NCBI RefSeq assembly: GCF_900604385.1
Contig: NZ_LR027382.1
Location: 682,001-746,000, forward strand
DNA: 64,000 nucleotides
From: Alistipes megaguti
GTDB taxonomy: Bacteria; Bacteroidota; Bacteroidia; Bacteroidales; Rikenellaceae
Direction: 5' to 3'
The position numbers and the translations under genes are program-made. Positions 37,968-46,577 of the stretch are shown piece after piece. Numbering within the stretch: the first letter of the stretch is position 1; each line of letters opens with the position of its first letter. The notes beneath the pieces are model-generated. The model had not been told where the DNA came from. It saw only the letters and a list, made by a program, of their open reading frames with translations, and ran no database searches.

Positions 37968-38887
37968 GTTTCGCGGTAACCATACTGGGTTGCTCGTCGG
38001 CCAAGCCGACTCCGAACCGCCACCCCTCGGGACAGGCGGTGAACATCCACGAGCAATACTACCTGGTGGATGCCGGCGAGGGGACGCAGCAGCAGCTGAT
38101 CCGTTACGGGATCAATCCGCTGAAGCTCCGCGCGGTATTCATCTCGCATCTGCACGGCGACCACGTCTACGGCATCTTCCCGCTGATCTCGACCCTGGGG
38201 CTCTACGGGCGGCGCACGCCGCTCGAGGTCTATGCCCCGGCGCCGTTCGGCGAGATGCTGGAGGCCGACCTGCGGCTGTTCGACGCCGACCTGCCCTACG
38301 AAGTGATCTGGCACCGGGTCGACACCACGAAGCACGCCCTGCTGATGGAGAACCGCACGGTGGAGGTGTGGAGCATCCCGCTGCGCCACCGGGTGCCGTG
38401 TGCCGGGGTGCTCTTCCGCGAGAAGGAGCCGCCGCTGAACGTCGACAAGTTCAAGATCGTGAAATACGGCCTCTCGATCGCCCAGATCACCGCCGCCAAG
38501 AGAGGGGAGGATGTCACGCTGGAGTCGGGCGAGGTGATCCCCAACGGCGAGTTGACCTACCGCCCCTACCGGGCCCGGTCGTACGCCTACCTCTCGGACA
38601 CGAACTTCTCGGCCCGGGCCGCGGAGCTGTGCCGCGGGGTGGATCTGATGTATCACGAGGCGACCTACGCCGCCGCCGAGCAGCGTTCGGCCCGCGACCG
38701 CGGCCACTCGACGACGCTCGATGCAGCGAAGGCGGCGCTGAAGGCCGGGGCCCAACGGCTTATCATCGGACACTACTCGTCACGCTACAAGGACGAAGGG
38801 GTGCTGGTCGAGGAGGCCCGGACGCTCTTCCCCGACACCTGGCCCGCCACCGAAGGGGTTACCTTCCGCATAGACAAAGAAGCATGA
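37964..38887 (+). CDS. rnz: Ribonuclease Z
   Basis: 307 residues. It starts at GTG (37964) overlapping the trxB stop as GTGA, giving MSFAVTILGCSSAKPTPNRH. Metal-binding HLHGDHVYG in FISHLHGDH, the exosite-like PAPFGEMLEADL region, YLSDTNFS and GHSTTLDAA..ALKAGAQRLIIGHYSSRY are family marks. It processes tRNA 3' ends, needed because some tRNAs here lack CCA. It overlaps the next gene by 4 bp (ATGA), so trxB-rnz-methyltransferase is a translationally coupled operon. Confidence 0.95.
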   Translation: MSFAVTILGCSSAKPTPNRHPSGQAVNIHEQYYLVDAGEGTQQQLIRYGINPLKLRAVFISHLHGDHVYGIFPLISTLGLYGRRTPLEVYAPAPFGEMLEADLRLFDADLPYEVIWHRVDTTKHALLMENRTVEVWSIPLRHRVPCAGVLFREKEPPLNVDKFKIVKYGLSIAQITAAKRGEDVTLESGEVIPNGELTYRPYRARSYAYLSDTNFSARAAELCRGVDLMYHEATYAAAEQRSARDRGHSTTLDAAKAALKAGAQRLIIGHYSSRYKDEGVLVEEARTLFPDTWPATEGVTFRIDKEA

Positions 38888-39639
38888 CAAAAGCCGAAAT
38901 CCAACTCGTCCGCTCGCTGGCCGACAAGCGCGGCCGCACGGAGCAGGGACTCTTTCTGGCCGAGGGCGAAAAGCTCATCGGCGAACTGCGCACGTCGCAC
39001 CTGCGCGTGCGGCGGATCTACGCCCTCGAGGGGATCTTCGCGGGCGACGAGGTCGAGGTGGTCACGCCGCGCGAGATGGAGCGTCTCTCGCAACTGAAGA
39101 CGCCGTCGAATTCGGTGGCCCTGGTCGAGATCCCCCGCTACCGGCTGCACCCCGAAGAGCTGCGCGAACGGCTGACGCTGGCCCTCGACGAGGTGCAGAA
39201 CCCCGGCAATCTGGGGACCATCATCCGGCTGGCCGACTGGTTCGGCATCCGCGACATCCTCTGCTCGGAGGGGACAGCCGACTGCTTCAATCCGAAGGTC
39301 GTGCAGGCTACGATGGGGGCCATTCTGCGCGTGCGGGTCCACTACACGGATCTGGCCGCCGCGCTCACTGCGGCCGCACGCGACGGGGTACCCGTCTACG
39401 GCACCTTCCTCGAGGGGGAGAACCTTTACGAGAGCCGCCTCTCGCCCGCGGGCATCGTCGTGATGGGCAACGAAGGCCGCGGCGTAACTCCCTCCGTAGC
39501 GCAATGTATCTCGCGCAAACTCTTCATCCCGCCCTGGCCCGCCGACCGACGCGGCTCGGAGTCGCTCAACGTCGCCATGGCAACGGGAATCGTCTGCGCC
39601 GAATTCCGGCGCCGGACCGCCATGCACGGGGCGAAATGA
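38884..39639 (+). CDS. TrmH/SpoU-family RNA 2'-O-methyltransferase
   Basis: 251 residues. The N-terminal substrate-binding domain (EIQLVRSLADKRGRTEQGLF) is followed by a SPOUT knot methyltransferase domain with LALDEVQNPGNLGTIIRLAD, VVMGNEGRGVTPS and SESLNVAMATGIV. It methylates a ribose 2'-OH in rRNA or tRNA using SAM; the site is not predictable. The start overlaps the rnz stop. Confidence 0.9.
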   Translation: MTKAEIQLVRSLADKRGRTEQGLFLAEGEKLIGELRTSHLRVRRIYALEGIFAGDEVEVVTPREMERLSQLKTPSNSVALVEIPRYRLHPEELRERLTLALDEVQNPGNLGTIIRLADWFGIRDILCSEGTADCFNPKVVQATMGAILRVRVHYTDLAAALTAAARDGVPVYGTFLEGENLYESRLSPAGIVVMGNEGRGVTPSVAQCISRKLFIPPWPADRRGSESLNVAMATGIVCAEFRRRTAMHGAK

Positions 39640-39653
39640 CCCCCGCACGGAGC

Positions 39654-39679
39654 GAATGCGGCGAAAATCGCATTTTTTA
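39654..39679 (+). terminator. Possible weak terminator after the methyltransferase gene
   Basis: AATGCG and CGCATT around an 8-base loop, followed by T5. Short stem. Confidence 0.4.
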
Positions 39680-39800
39680 TCCCCCGCCGGAGCACGCCAT
39701 ATTCCGAAAATTTATACTTTTGTGAGTTGAAACAGTTGCATTTGGCTCCGGGCCCTCCGATCGGAGGATACCTTCGGAACCGGCAACCCGAAAAAGAGTT

Positions 39801-40898
39801 ATGACCGAACCCAAATACAAGATAGGCATCACGCAGGGTGACCCCAACGGAATCGGCTGGGAGGTGATCATCAAGACACTGTCCGACCCCCGTATCACGG
39901 AGTTCTTCACCCCCGTTCTCTACGGATCGCCCCAGGCGGCTGCCGCATACCGAAATACCCTGACGGAGGTCGAACAGTTCGCCCCGACGACCGTCGCCTC
40001 GGCCGCCGAGGCCCGCCGCGGACGAATCAACCTCGTCGCCTGCGGCCAGATCGCCCAGGTCGAACCCGGGAAACCCACCCCTGAAGCCGGCCGTGCCGCC
40101 GTCGAGGCGCTGCGCACGGCCATGCGCGACCTGAAGGCCGGCGAACTCGACGCACTGGTCACCGCCCCCTTCGACAAGGAGACCGTCCAGAGCGACGATT
40201 TCCGCTTCACGGGACACACCGAATACCTCGCCGCGGAACTCGGCGGGGAGTCGATGATGATCATGTGCAGCGACGTGCTGCGCGTGGGGCTGGTCACCAA
40301 GCACATCCCCGTCTCGGAGATCGCCGCCCACATCACCCGCGAAGAGATCCTCGCCGATCTGCGGATCTTCAACCGCTCGCTCATCGAGGACTTCGGCATC
40401 GTCCGGCCCCGCATCGCCGTGATGGCCCTCAACCCCCACGCCGGCGACGGCGGACTGCTGGGCCGCGAGGAGCAGGAGATCATCCACCCGGCCATCGTCG
40501 ACGCCTTCCACGAGGGGATTCTCGCCTTCGGGCCCTTTGCCGCCGACGGACTCTTCGCCGGCGGAGGCTACGCCAAATACGACGGCATCCTGGCCATGTA
40601 TCACGACCAGGGGCTGGCTCCCTTCAAGAGCCTCTCGCCCGACGGGGTGAACTTCACCGCCGGTCTGCAGGCCGTACGCACCTCGCCCGACCACGGCACG
40701 GCATTCGACATCGCCGGCAAGGACAAGGCCAACCCGCAGTCGATGCGCAACGCCATCTACACGGCCATCGACATCCTCCGCCACCGCGCCCAGTGGGCCG
40801 AGTGGAGCGCCAACCCCCTGCCCCGTGCCGAACGCGAAAAATCGGCCCGCGACGGCGCAAAGGAGACCCCGCAGGCTGCCAGAGAACACAAGGAGTAA
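39801..40898 (+). CDS. pdxA: 4-hydroxythreonine-4-phosphate dehydrogenase
   Basis: 365 residues. It oxidises 4-phosphohydroxy-threonine in the DXP-dependent pyridoxal phosphate pathway. Family motifs are IGITQGDPNGIGWEVIIK, VTAPFDKETVQ, FTGHTEYLA, NPHAGDGGLLG and MYHDQGLAPFKSLSPDGVNF, with metal-binding His at 3 sites. The C-terminus is extended by a charged tail. A TACTTTTG box lies at 39715-39722 without a clear -33 partner. It is 86 bp upstream of thrS. Confidence 0.95.
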   Translation: MTEPKYKIGITQGDPNGIGWEVIIKTLSDPRITEFFTPVLYGSPQAAAAYRNTLTEVEQFAPTTVASAAEARRGRINLVACGQIAQVEPGKPTPEAGRAAVEALRTAMRDLKAGELDALVTAPFDKETVQSDDFRFTGHTEYLAAELGGESMMIMCSDVLRVGLVTKHIPVSEIAAHITREEILADLRIFNRSLIEDFGIVRPRIAVMALNPHAGDGGLLGREEQEIIHPAIVDAFHEGILAFGPFAADGLFAGGGYAKYDGILAMYHDQGLAPFKSLSPDGVNFTAGLQAVRTSPDHGTAFDIAGKDKANPQSMRNAIYTAIDILRHRAQWAEWSANPLPRAEREKSARDGAKETPQAAREHKE

Positions 40899-40984
40899 CG
40901 AAAAACAACGGACAAACCCGAAGTGTATTCCGTCTCGTAATTGTGGAAGCACCGAAGGCCCCGAAAATTTTAATAAAAACCTTT

Positions 40985-42937
40985 ATGATCAAAATCACTT
41001 TCCCCGACGGTTCCGTACGCGAGTACGCCGAAGGGACAACTGCTTACCAGATCGCCGAGAGCATCAGCCCTCGTTTAGCTGCGGACTCGCTGGCGGCCTC
41101 GGTAAACGGCGCAACGGTTGACATGATGCGCCCGATCGACGCCGATGCCTCGATCAAATTCTACAAGTGGGACGACGACGAAGGCAAGCACGCCTTCTGG
41201 CACACCTCGTCACACCTGCTGGCCGAAGCCCTCGAAGCCCTCTATCCGGGCATCAAGTTCGGTATCGGCCCAGCCATCGACAACGGCTTCTACTACGACG
41301 TCGATTCGCCGACGCCCATCACCGAAGCCGATCTGCCGGCCATCGAAAACAAAATGGTGGAACTGGCCCGCAACAAGGAGCCGCTCGTTCGCCGCGAGGT
41401 TCCCAAGGCCGAAGCCCTCGAGACCTTCACCCGGAAGGGCGACCAGTACAAGGTCGAACTCATCTCGGATCTGCAGGACGGTACCATCTCCTTTTATACC
41501 AACGGCGCCTTCACGGACCTCTGCCGCGGTCCCCACATCCCCAATACGGGATACATCAAGGCCATCAAGCTGACCTCCGTGGCCGGAGCCTACTGGCGCG
41601 GCAACGAGAAGAACAAGATGCTGACGCGTATCTACGGCATCTCGTTCCCCAAGAAGTCGATGCTCGACGACTACCTCAAGATGATGGAGGAGGCCAAAAA
41701 GCGCGACCACCGCAAGCTGGGTAAGGAGCTCGAACTCTTCACCTTCTCGCAGCGCGTCGGCCCGGGACTCCCTCTGTGGCTGCCCAAAGGCGCCGCCCTG
41801 CGCGACCGTCTGGAGCAGTTCCTGCGCAACGTCCAGAAGCAGTACGGATACCAGCAGGTCATCACCCCGCACATCGGCAACAAGGAGCTCTACGTCACCT
41901 CGGGCCACTACGCCAAGTACGGCAAGGACTCCTTCCAGCCCATTCACACCCCGATCGAGGGCGAGGAGTATCTGCTCAAACCGATGAACTGCCCCCACCA
42001 CTGCGAAATCTACCGCTCGAAACCCCGTTCGTACAAGGAGCTGCCGGTGCGTCTGGCCGAGTTCGGTACGGTCTACCGCTACGAGCAGTCGGGTGAACTC
42101 CACGGACTGACCCGTGTGCGCGGATTCACGCAGGACGATGCACACATCTTCGTACGCCCCGATCAGCTGCTCGGCGAGTTCGAACGCGTGATCGACATCG
42201 TACTCTACATCTTCAAGACGCTGAAGTTCGACAGCTACACCGCCCAGATCTCGCTGCGCGACCCCAACAACCGGGAGAAGTACATCGGTTCGGACGAAAA
42301 CTGGGAGAAGGCCGAGTCGGCCATCATGCAGGCCGCCAAGGAGAAGGGCCTCACAACGGTGGTCGAGTACGGCGAGGCCGCCTTCTACGGTCCGAAACTC
42401 GACTTCATGGTCAAGGACGCCATCGGCCGCAAGTGGCAGCTGGGTACGATCCAGGTGGACTACAACCTCCCGGAGCGTTTCGACCTGACGTACAAGGGCG
42501 CCGATGACAAACTCCACCGCCCGATCATGATCCACCGTGCGCCGTTCGGCTCGATGGAGCGATTTGTGGCAGTATTGTTGGAGCATACAGGCGGTAAATT
42601 CCCGCTGTGGCTCTCGCCCCAGCAGGTGGTCGTACTCCCGATCTCGGAGAAGTTCAACGACTACGCCCAGACCGTCTGCGAATACCTGAACCGCTACGAC
42701 GTCCGCACGGAGGTCGACGACCGCAACGAGAAGATCGGCCGCAAGATCCGCGACAACGAGCTCAAGCGCATCCCCTACCTGCTGATCGTCGGCGAAAAGG
42801 AGGAGGCCGAAGGGCTGGTTTCGGTCCGCGCCCAGGGCGAAGGCGACAAGGGCCAGATGAAGCTCGAGGAGTTCCGCGACTTCCTGACCGGCCTGGTCAA
42901 GGCCGAGGTCGAAGCCAACAAGATCGTGAAGAACTGA
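40985..42937 (+). CDS. thrS: Threonyl-tRNA synthetase
   Basis: 650 residues. An N-terminal TGS domain (MIKITFPDGSVREYAEGTTA), an editing domain with HTSSHLLAEAL, a class II catalytic core with MNCPHHCEIYRS (zinc Cys/His), YRYEQSGELHGLTRVRGFTQ and HRAPFGSMERF, and a C-terminal anticodon domain with VVVLPISEKFNDYA. It charges tRNA-Thr. The next gene is infC, 48 bp downstream, the usual partner. Confidence 0.97.
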   Translation: MIKITFPDGSVREYAEGTTAYQIAESISPRLAADSLAASVNGATVDMMRPIDADASIKFYKWDDDEGKHAFWHTSSHLLAEALEALYPGIKFGIGPAIDNGFYYDVDSPTPITEADLPAIENKMVELARNKEPLVRREVPKAEALETFTRKGDQYKVELISDLQDGTISFYTNGAFTDLCRGPHIPNTGYIKAIKLTSVAGAYWRGNEKNKMLTRIYGISFPKKSMLDDYLKMMEEAKKRDHRKLGKELELFTFSQRVGPGLPLWLPKGAALRDRLEQFLRNVQKQYGYQQVITPHIGNKELYVTSGHYAKYGKDSFQPIHTPIEGEEYLLKPMNCPHHCEIYRSKPRSYKELPVRLAEFGTVYRYEQSGELHGLTRVRGFTQDDAHIFVRPDQLLGEFERVIDIVLYIFKTLKFDSYTAQISLRDPNNREKYIGSDENWEKAESAIMQAAKEKGLTTVVEYGEAAFYGPKLDFMVKDAIGRKWQLGTIQVDYNLPERFDLTYKGADDKLHRPIMIHRAPFGSMERFVAVLLEHTGGKFPLWLSPQQVVVLPISEKFNDYAQTVCEYLNRYDVRTEVDDRNEKIGRKIRDNELKRIPYLLIVGEKEEAEGLVSVRAQGEGDKGQMKLEEFRDFLTGLVKAEVEANKIVKN

Positions 42938-42985
42938 TCCGAAGGCAACCAAGACAACACATTATTAACTTAAATACGTACAACT

Positions 42986-43606
42986 ATCGCAGCACCGAAA
43001 CCATTCCCGCCGCGGCCGTTCAACCCCGGGAATAACAGACCGAAACCGGCTACAGGCAACAATCCCCGCCTGGGACGCAGAGCGCCCGAAAAGGAGAATC
43101 CGCACCGTATCAACGACCAGATTACGGCTCCCGAAGTGCGCGTGGTGGGCGACAACGTGCCTCAGGCACAGGTCATGCCGATCCGCGACGCACTGCGTCT
43201 GGCCGACGAGCTGGAGCTCGATCTGATCGAGATCTCTCCGAAGGCCGATCCTCCCGTCTGCCGCATAGCCGATTACCAGAAGTTCCTCTACCAGCAGAAA
43301 AAGAAGGCCAAGGAGCTGAAGGCAAACCAGGCGAAAGTCGTCGTCAAGGAGATCCGTTTCGGCCCCCAGACCGACGACCACGACTACAATTTCAAGCTCA
43401 AGCATGCCCAGAACTTCCTCAAGGAGGGCTGCAAGGTGAAGGCTTACGTCTTCTTCCGCGGACGTTCGATCGTCTTCAAGGAGCAGGGCGAAATCCTGCT
43501 GCTGCGCTTCGCCACCGATCTGGAGGATATCGCCAAGGTGGAGATGATGCCCAAGCTCGACGGCAAGAAGATGAACATGATGCTTGCACCCAAGTCGAAA
43601 AAGTAG
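42986..43606 (+). CDS. infC: Translation initiation factor IF-3 with non-ATG start
   Basis: 206 residues if translation starts at ATC (42986). The frame is open only back to TAA at 42971 and has no ATG, GTG or TTG before the conserved RINDQI block; the first ATG/GTG-type start would remove it. Rare start codons are a known feature of infC, used for autocontrol. The N-terminal extension is Pro/Asn/Arg-rich (APKPFPPRPFNPGNNRPKP). The body has ELELDLIEISPKADPPVCRI, KEIRFGPQTDDHDYNFKLKH and KAYVFFRGRSIVFKEQGE. rpmI and rplT do not follow; a terminator does. Confidence 0.9.
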   Translation: MAAPKPFPPRPFNPGNNRPKPATGNNPRLGRRAPEKENPHRINDQITAPEVRVVGDNVPQAQVMPIRDALRLADELELDLIEISPKADPPVCRIADYQKFLYQQKKKAKELKANQAKVVVKEIRFGPQTDDHDYNFKLKHAQNFLKEGCKVKAYVFFRGRSIVFKEQGEILLLRFATDLEDIAKVEMMPKLDGKKMNMMLAPKSKK

Positions 43607-43685
43607 TGCGCTGCACCGGATGACGCCTCCATGCCCGACGAAAAGCGGGTTCGGGACGGATCGACCCGGATTGTATGAAGAAGGG

Positions 43686-43720
43686 ACAACCCCCGGAGGA
43701 ATCTTCCTCCGGGGGTTGTC
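43686..43720 (+). terminator. Terminator after infC
   Basis: ACAACCCCCGGAGGA and TCCTCCGGGGGTTGT form a 15-bp stem with a very short loop. It overlaps the promoter region of the next gene. Confidence 0.8.
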
Positions 43721-43745
43721 GTTTGTCGATTTTTGTGTACCTTTG
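43716..43745 (+). promoter_or_regulatory. Promoter of the LuxE-like gene
   Basis: TTG at 43716-43718, 19 bp, TACCTTTG at 43738-43745, only 5 bp before the ATG at 43751. The transcript would be nearly leaderless. Confidence 0.6.
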
Positions 43746-43750
43746 CATTG

Positions 43751-44722
43751 ATGATCTCCACCGACGACATATTCCTCCTCGCGGAGGGCGACAAGGCCGC
43801 CTTCGAAACCGCGGCACTGGAGCTGTTCCGCTTCCAGGCCGAAGCATGCCCGCCCTATCGCGAATACCTCGACCGCATCGGCGTCCGACGGGAAGCGGTC
43901 GCCTCGCTGCGGCAGATTCCGTTCCTGCCCATCGAGCTCTTCAAGAGCCACAAGGTCTACTGCTGTGCGGAACCGCCTGAGGCGGTCTTCACCTCGTCGG
44001 CCACCACGGGCATGATCCCGTCGCGCCATCCGATGCGCTCGCTGACCCTCTACGAGCAGGCATTCCGCGGGGCATTCCGCGCGTTCTACGGCGATCCGTC
44101 GCGATGGAGTCTCTACGCCCTGCTGCCGAACTACCTGCGCCGCAAAGGGTCGTCGCTGGTCTACATGGCCGACCGGCTGATCGCCGACTGCGGGTCGGGA
44201 GGCTTCTACCTGGATGATTACGACGCGCTGCTGCGCGACATGGCCCGGGATCCAAAGCCGAAGATCCTGCTCGGCGTGAGTTACGCGCTGTGGGATCTGG
44301 CCGAACGCTACGCCCCGAAGCTGAACAACACCATCGTCATGGAGACCGGCGGCATGAAGGGCTATCGCGAGGAGATTTCCAAGGAGGAGTTCCACCGCAT
44401 TCTGTGCGACGCCTTCGGCGTGGAGGCCATCCACTCGGAGTACGGCATGGCGGAGCTCACCTCGCAGGCCTACTCACAGGGCGGGAACCGGTTCCGCTGC
44501 CCGGCGTGGATGCGGGTCGTGTGCCGCGACGTAAACGATCCCTTCGAGGGGTTGCCCGCGGGCCAGCGCGGCGGGCTGAACATCATCGACCTGTCCAACC
44601 GCTGGTCGTGCGCCTTCATCCAGACGCAGGATGTCGGACACGTCGACACCGACGGTTCGTTCGTCGTCGAGGGACGGGTCGACCACGCCGAGATCCGCGG
44701 CTGCAACCTGCTGGTCCAATAA
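43751..44722 (+). CDS. LuxE-like acyl-protein synthetase / acyltransferase
   Basis: 323 residues. An adenylate-forming fold of the LuxE group, with the phosphate-binding loop AVFTSSATTGMIPSRHP, then TIVMETGGMKGYREEISKEEF and the core motif SEYGMAELTSQAYS. It would activate a carboxylic (fatty) acid as an acyl-adenylate and transfer it to a protein or carrier; the substrate is unknown. In Bacteroidetes such genes sit near surface-glycan genes, and here a CMP-sugar synthetase follows after 57 bp on the same strand. Confidence 0.75.
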   Translation: MISTDDIFLLAEGDKAAFETAALELFRFQAEACPPYREYLDRIGVRREAVASLRQIPFLPIELFKSHKVYCCAEPPEAVFTSSATTGMIPSRHPMRSLTLYEQAFRGAFRAFYGDPSRWSLYALLPNYLRRKGSSLVYMADRLIADCGSGGFYLDDYDALLRDMARDPKPKILLGVSYALWDLAERYAPKLNNTIVMETGGMKGYREEISKEEFHRILCDAFGVEAIHSEYGMAELTSQAYSQGGNRFRCPAWMRVVCRDVNDPFEGLPAGQRGGLNIIDLSNRWSCAFIQTQDVGHVDTDGSFVVEGRVDHAEIRGCNLLVQ

Positions 44723-44779
44723 GAGGGAGCTGTCGGGATCGCGCCGTCAAACACCGCATCGACAAAAAGATTCATACGC

Positions 44780-45433
44780 ATGAAAACCGTTGCATTCGTA
44801 CCCATCCGGCTCAACAGCCAGCGCGTGGCGGGAAAAAACCTCCGCCCGTTGAGCGGTTCGCCGCTGATGTGCCACATTCTGCGAACCCTGACGCAGGTCG
44901 AAGGAATCGACGAAGTCTACGTCTACTGCAGCGACGAAAGCATCCGCCCGCTGTTGCCCGACGGGGTGCGGTTCCTGCGCCGCGACACCTCGCTGGACCG
45001 CGACACAACGCTCGGACGCGAGATCTACGACGCCTTCACCGCCGAGGTCGAGGCAGATCTCTACGTCCTGGCCCACGCCACGTCGCCCTTCATCCGGCCG
45101 GCAACGATCGCCGAAGCGCTCGCAAAGGTAAAGTCGGGCGAGTACGATTCATCGTTCAGCGCCGAGCGGATCCAGACCTTCGCCTGGTACGAGGGGCGGC
45201 CGCTCAACTACTGCCTCGACAACATCCCCCGCACGCAGACCATCGAACCCGTCTACATCGAGACGAGCGCCTTTTTCATCTTCTCGCGGGAGTTGTGGTG
45301 CGGCCGCGGACAGCGCATCGGCGACCGCCCCTGGATGGCCGTCGTCGACCGCATCGAAGGGCTCGACATCGACTATCCCGAGGATTTCGCCATGGCGGAG
45401 ATCATTGCCGCCAGCCGCAACCTGCCGCAGTAG
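44780..45433 (+). CDS. CMP-sugar (acylneuraminate-type) cytidylyltransferase
   Basis: 217 residues. The N-terminus FVPIRLNSQRVAGKNLRPLS is the CTP-binding signature of the NeuA/KdsB family; VLAHATSPFIRPATIAEAL and IDYPEDFAMAEII are typical of NeuA-like enzymes. It would activate a nonulosonic acid (sialic, legionaminic or similar) with CTP. No NeuB or NeuC is in the window. It probably serves the nearby sialyltransferase-like and GT2 genes. It is transcribed with or after the LuxE-like gene. Confidence 0.8.
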   Translation: MKTVAFVPIRLNSQRVAGKNLRPLSGSPLMCHILRTLTQVEGIDEVYVYCSDESIRPLLPDGVRFLRRDTSLDRDTTLGREIYDAFTAEVEADLYVLAHATSPFIRPATIAEALAKVKSGEYDSSFSAERIQTFAWYEGRPLNYCLDNIPRTQTIEPVYIETSAFFIFSRELWCGRGQRIGDRPWMAVVDRIEGLDIDYPEDFAMAEIIAASRNLPQ

Positions 45434-45584
45434 GTGCGGAAAGAGGGGCACCCGACTGCGTAAATGAACGATCCGGAGCGGAGATCCCGCTTCGGATCGT
45501 TTGCATAACAGGGCGCCTTGCCGGAACCGACCACATGGAGCAACCGATCGGCGAACCGGACAGTCCGGATGAAACCGGGCGGTC

Positions 45585-45640
45585 GGAACGGTCGGGGCGG
45601 TCGGGGCGGTCAGAACAGTCGGGGCGGTCAGTCGAGCGGA
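45585..45640. repeat. 10-bp tandem repeats
   Basis: About five units of GGTCGGGGCG with some variants (GGTCGGAACG, GGTCAGAACA) span the end of the 45628-46512 gene and the space after it. Repeats reach into the last codons of that gene. Confidence 0.7.
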
Positions 45641-46512
45641 TCGCGCTCGTAGGCGTCGATCAGCGAGCCGCGCGTGCGATTGACAATCCGCGCCCCGAGC
45701 CACGCGGCATAGTCGCGCAGGATCTCGTGCCCGCGGAAGAGTTCGGCCACCTCCGAGAGGTAGAGCGCCATCGTATAGGGGCGCGGAGGAACCTTCTGGA
45801 AAATCGGCTTCGGGGCGACGGGCGTCGTGTCGTAGTAGTGGCTGTCGATGCGGCAGAGGCGGTTCTCATCGTCGACCATGAGGCCGTCGAGCAGCGTATG
45901 GTCCACACCGTAAAGCTCCACCGTGCGGTAGTCCAACAGCAGGGCAATGTATTCGCACACCTGGACCACCGTGCCGAAGTTGGCACTCCCCAGTCCGCGG
46001 CGGAAGAGCCGGCGGCGCAGCGACGGGAAGCCGTTGTAGAGCTGCGTGTGGAAGGGGATGATGCGGATCCGGGGATTGGGCAGCACGGCCCGATAATCGA
46101 AATGTTCGGGGTTGTAGTACTGCACGTAGAGGTGCATGGACCACGTGACCCGGGCGTTGAGCGTGCGGTAGAGTTCGTCGACCCGTTCGCGCTGGGCGCT
46201 CCGGCGGAAGAACATCGGGTCCGACAGCACATAGTAGGCCGGGCGCAGTTGGTCAAACCGCTCGTCGAGGGCGAAGAAGTTGACCGCCATAAAGTCGCGC
46301 TCCCGGGCCGCCCCGCTTTCGAGCAGCCGGGGCAGTTCGCGCCCCAGCGAGGGACCGTTGCCGAGGATGGCCGCAACGGGGCGCGGACGGCCGACCGTAC
46401 CGGCCCGCCCGATGTAGTTGCGGAAATTCTCCTTCCAGGCCATGACGGCCAGATAGAAGACCGTTTCGTAGAGATTGCGCACGAAACGGTCGACTTTTTC
46501 GAATGCGGTCAT
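45628..46512 (-). CDS. Sialyltransferase-like / DUF115-like protein
   Basis: 294 residues from ATG at 46512. It opens with a helical segment (VRNLYETVFYLAVMAWKENF), followed by VAAILGNGPSLGRELPRLLE. GNGPSL is the nucleotide-sugar loop shared by Campylobacter-type sialyltransferases (GT42) and MptE/DUF115 proteins. RDFMAVNFFALDERFDQLRP, YYVLSDPMFF and TVELYGVDHTLLDGL follow the same pattern. It probably transfers a nonulosonic acid to a surface glycan, which suits the CMP-sugar synthetase on the facing strand, but the specificity is inferred. It is divergent from the GT2 gene. The last residues lie in a 10-bp tandem repeat. Confidence 0.65.
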   Translation of the reverse strand: MTAFEKVDRFVRNLYETVFYLAVMAWKENFRNYIGRAGTVGRPRPVAAILGNGPSLGRELPRLLESGAARERDFMAVNFFALDERFDQLRPAYYVLSDPMFFRRSAQRERVDELYRTLNARVTWSMHLYVQYYNPEHFDYRAVLPNPRIRIIPFHTQLYNGFPSLRRRLFRRGLGSANFGTVVQVCEYIALLLDYRTVELYGVDHTLLDGLMVDDENRLCRIDSHYYDTTPVAPKPIFQKVPPRPYTMALYLSEVAELFRGHEILRDYAAWLGARIVNRTRGSLIDAYERDPLD

Positions 46513-46577
46513 ACCCCCTGATTTTCTTGCAAAAGTAGCAAAAGATCGGTATCTTCGCAAAAATTCACCCCGCAGCC

